This document shows positions 33,538-37,670 of a stretch of 37,670 nucleotides of DNA, in pieces. Numbering within the stretch: position 1 is the stretch's first letter; the number at the start of each line of letters is the position of its first letter. Position numbers and translations under genes: made by a program. The DNA is taken from the NCBI GenBank assembly GCA_036745495.1, contig DAIOGA010000007.1:1-37670 (forward strand), in the 5' to 3' direction. The notes below the pieces were generated by a model. The model was not told where the DNA came from, searched no databases, and saw nothing but the letters and a program-made list of their open reading frames with translations. Source of the DNA: Methylopumilus sp036745495 (GTDB taxonomy: Bacteria; Pseudomonadota; Gammaproteobacteria; Burkholderiales; Methylophilaceae).

Positions 33538-36192
33538 ATGTCGACCTCATTAAATCATTCAATGCTTTCTAGCGAAGAAATTAGAAATATATTTCTAGAT
33601 TTTTTTAAGAAAAAACAACATCAAGTTGTAACTTCAAGCTCATTGGTTCCTGGAGAAGACCCTACTTTGCTATTTACAAATGCAGGTATGAATCAATTCA
33701 AAGATGTATTCTTAGGTTTCGATAAACGTAACTATTCAAGAGCAACTTCAAGCCAAAAATGTGTCAGAGCGGGTGGAAAACATAACGACTTAGAAAACGT
33801 GGGGTATACAGCAAGACATCACACTTTTTTTGAAATGCTCGGAAACTTTAGTTTTGGTGATTATTTTAAAAAAGATGCCATTCAGTATGCATGGGAACTC
33901 CTCACTGAAATTTACAAAATACCCAAAGAAAGACTTCTGGTTACAGTCTACAGTGAAGATGATGAAGCTTATGACATCTGGGCCAAAATAATCGGCATTC
34001 AGCCTGAAAAAATTATCCGCATTGGTGATAATAAAGGCGCCAAATATGCATCGGATAATTTTTGGATGATGGGTGATACAGGCCCATGTGGTCCATGTAC
34101 CGAAATTTTCTATGACCACGGAAATCATATACCTGGTGGACCTCCTGGATCTAAAGATGAAGATGGCGATCGTTTCATTGAAATTTGGAATATTGTTTTT
34201 ATGCAATATAACCGCGATGAAAAAGGTGTCATGCATGCGCTGCCAAAACCTTCGGTAGATACAGGCATGGGTCTAGAGCGGATCAGTGCCGTGCTTCAAG
34301 GTGTGCATGCTAATTATGAAACAGATTTGTTTGTGCCACTCATTCGATCAGCGGCAAATATTACAAAAACGTCTAACATCACTCATCCTTCATTAAAGGT
34401 GTTGTCAGATCATATACGCGCTTGCACATTTTTAATTTCGGATGGTGTGATTCCAAGCAACGAAGGTCGCGGATATGTTTTAAGAAGAATTATTCGTAGA
34501 GCTATAAGACACGGATATAAGCTAGGCTGCAGACAACCTTTCTTTTATAAATTAGTTGATGATGTTGTGCATATGTTAGGCAAAGCTTATCCTGACATTG
34601 AAAAAAATAAACAGAAAATTGCATTGTCACTTATGCAAGAAGAAGAACGATTCTTCGAAACTATTGAAAATGGCATGAATATTCTGGAGGAGTCTATTCA
34701 AAAACTTACTCAAAAAAATCAAAAAACTTTTGACGGTCAAATTGCTTTTAAACTGCATGACACTTTTGGATTTCCTCTCGATCTAACCGCTGATATTTGT
34801 CGAGAAAAGAATATTTCAATTGACCAAAAAAGTTTCGATGCGGCAATGGAAGCGCAAAAGTCAATGGCTCGATCTTCCAATAAATTTAAAATGAAAATGA
34901 ACGTCGACTATAGTGGAGAAGCTACAGAATTTAAAGGTTATGAAGTCACTGAATGCAAAGCTAGAGTGCTGGCTTTATTTAAAGAAGATGAATCTAAAAA
35001 AGAACTTGTCAAAGGCGATTTAGGTATTGTCATTCTTGATACCACTCCTTTCTATGCAGAATCTGGGGGTCAAGTGGGTGACAGAGGTTTCATTAAAACT
35101 TCAAATGGTCTTTTTAGAGTTGAAGATACACAAAAAATTAAAGCAAAAATTTTCGCGCATTATGGTGTTGTTGAAACAAATAGCATAAAAGTTTCTGATG
35201 ATGTTACAGCCTCAGTTGAAAATGACATAAGAAAAAATATTATGCGCAATCATTCAGCAACTCATTTACTTCATAAAGCTTTAAAAAATACTTTAGGCGC
35301 TCATGTAGAACAAAAAGGATCTCTCGTTGATGCTATTAAAACACGCTTTGACTTTTCTCACCCTCATCCATTAAGTGCGGATGAAATTAAATCTGTCGAA
35401 ATGTTTGTGAACCAAGAAATACTTAACAATACTGATACCGAAGCTCAAACAATGCATTTAGATGATGCTAAGAAAAGTGGTGCCATGATGCTCTTTGGTG
35501 AAAAATATTCTGATGAGGTTAGAGTCCTTAGCATAGGATCAAGCAAAGAGTTATGTGGCGGAACGCATGTAAAAAGAACAGGCGATATTGGTGCCTTTAA
35601 AATTATTTCAGAGACAGGAATTTCATCTGGTATTCGACGTATTGAAGCGACAACGGGATTTAATGTTATTCATTACATGAATGAGCATGTTTCAATCATT
35701 GATCGTCTAGCTCATGACCTTAAAGTGCCTTCCACAGAACTTTTAAACAAAATTGATCAAATTCAAGAACAGATAAAAGAGCAAGAAAAAAATATCCAAC
35801 AATTGAAATCAAAAATTACATCTTCTGAAAGCGGTAATTTATCTAAAAAAGCTATTTCCGTAGGAGACATTAAAGTCGTAATGGAAAAATTAGGTGCTTT
35901 TGATCCGCAGGGCTTACGAGAGACCATTGATAAACTTAAATCAGAACTTAAAAGTGCAGTTATAATTTTAAGTGGTGTTGATCAAGGCAAGGTCACTTTA
36001 GCCGTTGGTGTGACACAGGACCTTGTAAGTAAAATAAAAGCGGGTGAAATTGCTAGTGAATTAGCAATTTCAATTGGAGGTAAAGGCGGTGGCAAGCCTG
36101 ACTTAGCAATGGCTGGTGGATCAAAACCAGAACTTATTGATCAAGCTTTCAATGATTGCTTAACTAAAATAAAGAAAATAATTCTTAATTAA
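33538..36192 (+). CDS. alaS: Alanyl-tRNA synthetase
   Basis: A complete 884-residue enzyme. The N-terminal catalytic core includes LFTNAGMNQFKDVFLG and RATSSQKCVRAGGKHNDL-type motif 2. The editing domain has zinc ligands H572, H576, C673 and H677 (HSATH, CGGTH). The C-Ala domain ends with GGKGGGKPDLAMAGG. The ATG at 33538 follows a GGAAG site; an internal ATG at 33562 fits the family start (MLSSEEIRNIF) and is an alternative. lysC follows after 5 bases. Confidence 0.97.
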   Translation: MSTSLNHSMLSSEEIRNIFLDFFKKKQHQVVTSSSLVPGEDPTLLFTNAGMNQFKDVFLGFDKRNYSRATSSQKCVRAGGKHNDLENVGYTARHHTFFEMLGNFSFGDYFKKDAIQYAWELLTEIYKIPKERLLVTVYSEDDEAYDIWAKIIGIQPEKIIRIGDNKGAKYASDNFWMMGDTGPCGPCTEIFYDHGNHIPGGPPGSKDEDGDRFIEIWNIVFMQYNRDEKGVMHALPKPSVDTGMGLERISAVLQGVHANYETDLFVPLIRSAANITKTSNITHPSLKVLSDHIRACTFLISDGVIPSNEGRGYVLRRIIRRAIRHGYKLGCRQPFFYKLVDDVVHMLGKAYPDIEKNKQKIALSLMQEEERFFETIENGMNILEESIQKLTQKNQKTFDGQIAFKLHDTFGFPLDLTADICREKNISIDQKSFDAAMEAQKSMARSSNKFKMKMNVDYSGEATEFKGYEVTECKARVLALFKEDESKKELVKGDLGIVILDTTPFYAESGGQVGDRGFIKTSNGLFRVEDTQKIKAKIFAHYGVVETNSIKVSDDVTASVENDIRKNIMRNHSATHLLHKALKNTLGAHVEQKGSLVDAIKTRFDFSHPHPLSADEIKSVEMFVNQEILNNTDTEAQTMHLDDAKKSGAMMLFGEKYSDEVRVLSIGSSKELCGGTHVKRTGDIGAFKIISETGISSGIRRIEATTGFNVIHYMNEHVSIIDRLAHDLKVPSTELLNKIDQIQEQIKEQEKNIQQLKSKITSSESGNLSKKAISVGDIKVVMEKLGAFDPQGLRETIDKLKSELKSAVIILSGVDQGKVTLAVGVTQDLVSKIKAGEIASELAISIGGKGGGKPDLAMAGGSKPELIDQAFNDCLTKIKKIILN

Positions 36193-36197
36193 AATTT

Positions 36198-37421
36198 ATG
36201 AGTTTAATTGTACAAAAATATGGTGGCACTTCAGTTGGAACACCAGAAAGAATTCGGGCTGTTGCAAGACGCGTAGCTCGATATAAGTCACTCGGACACC
36301 AAGTGGTAGTTGTAGTTTCTGCAATGTCTGGAGAAACTAACAGGCTCATTGGTTTAGCCAAAGAAATTATGGCAGAACCTGATCCTCGTGAACTAGATGT
36401 AATGGTATCTACAGGCGAACAAGTGAGCATTGGCATGACAGCTCTTGCATTAATTGACCTTGGTATCAAAGCCAAAAGCTATACCGGCTCTCAAGTCAGA
36501 ATTCTCACGGATGATGCTCACACTAAAGCAAGAATTTTAAAAATTGATCATGACAATATTCAAGATGATTTAGATAACGGCTATGTCGTTGTCGTTGCTG
36601 GATTTCAAGGCGTAGATGAAAAAGGTAATATTACCACTCTTGGGCGTGGAGGCTCCGATACTACTGGCGTTGCACTCGCAGCCGCTCTTAAGGCCGATGA
36701 ATGTCAAATTTATACAGATGTTGATGGCATTTATACGACAGATCCAAGAGTTGTGCCTGAAGCTAAAAAATTAGATTCAATTACTTTTGAAGAAATGCTT
36801 GAAATGGCAAGTCTAGGATCAAAAGTACTTCAAATTAGATCTGTCGAATTCGCAGGTAAATACAAAGTTAAGTTAAGAGTGCTATCAAGTTTTGAGGAAG
36901 AAGGTGATGGTACTTTAATTACATTTGAGGAAAAAAATAATATGGAACAGCCCATTATTTCAGGTATTGCTTTTAATCGTGATGAAGCAAAAGTAACCAT
37001 TCTTGGGGTACCGGATAAACCAGGCATTGCTTATCAAATACTAGGCCCTATTGCAGATGCTAATATTGACGTCGATATGATCATTCAAAACATAGGTGCA
37101 GTTGGAACGACAGATTTTACATTTACTGTTAATAAAAATGATTTAAATAAGGCCCTAACAATTCTTAACGAAAAGGTTAAGAATCATGTGGGCGCTAAAG
37201 AGGTAAATGGAAACGATAAAATTGCAAAAGTCTCTATTGTAGGTGTTGGTATGCGTTCACATGTTGGTGTTGCAAGCCAAATGTTTAGAACATTGTCCGA
37301 AGAAGGTATTAATATCGATATGATCTCAACAAGTGAGATAAAAATTTCAGTACTTATAGATGAGAAATATTTAGAACTTGCGGTAAGAGCGCTTCATAAA
37401 GCTTTTGGACTTGACGCATAG
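36198..37421 (+). CDS. lysC: Aspartokinase
   Basis: A 407-residue aspartate kinase, first step to lysine, threonine and methionine. The N-terminus MSLIVQKYGGTSVG and the TTLGRGGSDTTGVALAAAL block mark the kinase. Two ACT domains follow (about 265-400), with GVPDKPGIAY and GVGMRSHVGVASQMF, so feedback control by end products is expected. This is the class with the second, smaller subunit often encoded within the gene. alaS-lysC-tRNA order is typical of betaproteobacteria. Confidence 0.96.
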   Translation: MSLIVQKYGGTSVGTPERIRAVARRVARYKSLGHQVVVVVSAMSGETNRLIGLAKEIMAEPDPRELDVMVSTGEQVSIGMTALALIDLGIKAKSYTGSQVRILTDDAHTKARILKIDHDNIQDDLDNGYVVVVAGFQGVDEKGNITTLGRGGSDTTGVALAAALKADECQIYTDVDGIYTTDPRVVPEAKKLDSITFEEMLEMASLGSKVLQIRSVEFAGKYKVKLRVLSSFEEEGDGTLITFEEKNNMEQPIISGIAFNRDEAKVTILGVPDKPGIAYQILGPIADANIDVDMIIQNIGAVGTTDFTFTVNKNDLNKALTILNEKVKNHVGAKEVNGNDKIAKVSIVGVGMRSHVGVASQMFRTLSEEGINIDMISTSEIKISVLIDEKYLELAVRALHKAFGLDA

Positions 37422-37431
37422 GCGTTAAAAA

Positions 37432-37460
37432 TTGATTTTTAAAGCAATTTAGCGTATCGT
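37432..37460 (+). promoter_or_regulatory. Candidate promoter for tRNA-Ser
   Basis: TTGATT at 37432-37437, 17-base spacer, TATCGT at 37455-37460, then a GC-rich TCGCGC stretch before the tRNA at 37471. The GC-rich discriminator is common at stable-RNA promoters. Confidence 0.45.
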
Positions 37461-37470
37461 TCGCGCTTCT

Positions 37471-37564
37471 GGAGAGCTGGCCGAGTGGTCGAAGGCACTT
37501 CCCTGCTAAGGAAGCATACGGGCTTAAACCTGTATCGAGGGTTCGAATCCCTCGCTCTCCGCCA
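37471..37564 (+). tRNA. tRNA-Ser (GCT)
   Basis: The acceptor stem is 37471-37477 with 37554-37560, discriminator G37561 and encoded CCA at 37562-37564. The anticodon stem is 37498-37502 with 37510-37514, and the anticodon GCT is at 37505-37507. A long variable arm identifies the serine type. It reads AGC/AGU codons. Confidence 0.96.
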
Positions 37565-37583
37565 TTATTCAATATCATTAAGT

Positions 37584-37589
37584 TATAAT
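37584..37589 (+). promoter_or_regulatory. TATAAT -10 element upstream of tRNA-Arg
   Basis: A perfect TATAAT lies 9 bases before the tRNA-Arg gene. The matching -35 would fall in the last bases of tRNA-Ser and is poor, so it may be weak or support a joint transcript. Confidence 0.35.
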
Positions 37590-37597
37590 GTCACCAC

Positions 37598-37670
37598 GCG
37601 CCCGTAGCTCAGCTGGATAGAGTACTTGGCTACGAACCAAGGGGTCAGGAGTTCGAATCTCTTCGGGCGC
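37598..37670 (+). tRNA. tRNA-Arg (ACG), cut by window end
   Basis: The acceptor stem is 37598-37604 with 37664-37670. The anticodon stem is 37625-37629 with 37637-37641, and the anticodon ACG is at 37632-37634 (A34 is expected to become inosine). The discriminator and CCA lie beyond the window. It reads CGN codons and would need TadA for inosine formation. Confidence 0.95.

Noticed and set aside
33790..34236. A 148-codon reverse-strand frame inside alaS
   Set aside because: It lies over the most conserved part of alaS, has no signal or ribosome site, and reads like a composition-driven shadow.
37424..37441. TTAAAAA/TTTTTAA palindrome after lysC as a terminator
   Set aside because: All A-T, and it overlaps the candidate -35 of the tRNA-Ser promoter; no stable hairpin is expected.
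37354..37578. A 74-codon reverse-strand frame across the lysC end and tRNA-Ser, reading GERGIRTLDTGLSPYA
   Set aside because: This is the well-known spurious protein produced by reading antisense to tRNA-Ser; it is not a gene.
1..37670. Search by eye for CRISPR arrays, insertion sequences, prophage, toxin-antitoxin and defence genes
   Set aside because: No spaced direct repeats, transposase or integrase motifs, or unassigned multi-gene cluster were found; all substantial frames match housekeeping families or single unknowns.

Overview
The window is AT-rich, gene-dense bacterial chromosome that looks like ordinary housekeeping DNA of a streamlined betaproteobacterium. An aquatic Methylophilales relative (OM43 / Methylopumilus type) is my best guess. 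This rests on gene order (miaB-phoH-ybeY-corC-lnt-glyQS-gmhB-plsC, folK-dNK-panBCD, cinA-recA-recX-alaS-lysC-tRNA), low GC, and almost no intergenic space. The taxon is inference: no rRNA gene or methanol-oxidation gene is present. I see no phage, IS element, CRISPR array, toxin-antitoxin pair or defence system, and no gene-free stretch longer than about 170 bases.

Layout. 1-5.35 kb: tRNA-Met, a COG3146-type acyltransferase, an exported EF-hand protein, an OmpR/EnvZ-like two-component pair, and cysG (siroheme). 5.48-16.07 kb: one long forward run covering tRNA modification (miaB), RNA/ribosome maturation (phoH, ybeY), corC, a small exported protein, lipoprotein acylation (lnt), glycyl-tRNA synthetase (glyQS), heptose phosphatase (gmhB), phospholipid acylation (plsC) and a YgjP-type metalloprotein. 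16.07-18.7 kb: a SCO1-type copper chaperone (reverse), ilvE, a 53-codon CHCC zinc-finger gene and murI (reverse). 18.7-25.9 kb: a forward run with a PduO-type cobalamin adenosyltransferase, pcnB, folK, a deoxynucleoside kinase, panB-panC-panD, rsfS, rlmH and a DNA photolyase. 26-29.5 kb: mlaA, pmbA/tldE (reverse), darP and a PDZ protein (reverse). 29.5-37.4 kb: mog, thiL, pgpA, cinA/pncC, recA, recX, alaS and lysC, followed by tRNA-Ser(GCU) and tRNA-Arg(ACG), the last cut by the window end.

The genes serve translation and RNA maturation, envelope building (lnt, plsC, pgpA, gmhB, murI, mlaA), cofactors (siroheme, pantothenate, folate, thiamine-PP, molybdopterin, adenosylcobalamin) and DNA repair (recA, recX, phr). 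Packing is extreme: convergent pairs share stop codons or lie 1-6 bases apart, and many tandem genes overlap through ATGA/GTGA/TTGA junctions.

I found no new multi-gene system. The points most worth a second look are: PanB has lost the family's catalytic Glu and two signature loops; the photolyase has Phe at the distal position of the Trp electron-transfer triad; recX appears to start at a non-standard CTG overlapping recA; recA has no visible SOS box; a perfect 12-bp inverted repeat covers the end of pmbA; nested palindromes sit over the panD promoter; and there are three exported proteins of unknown role.
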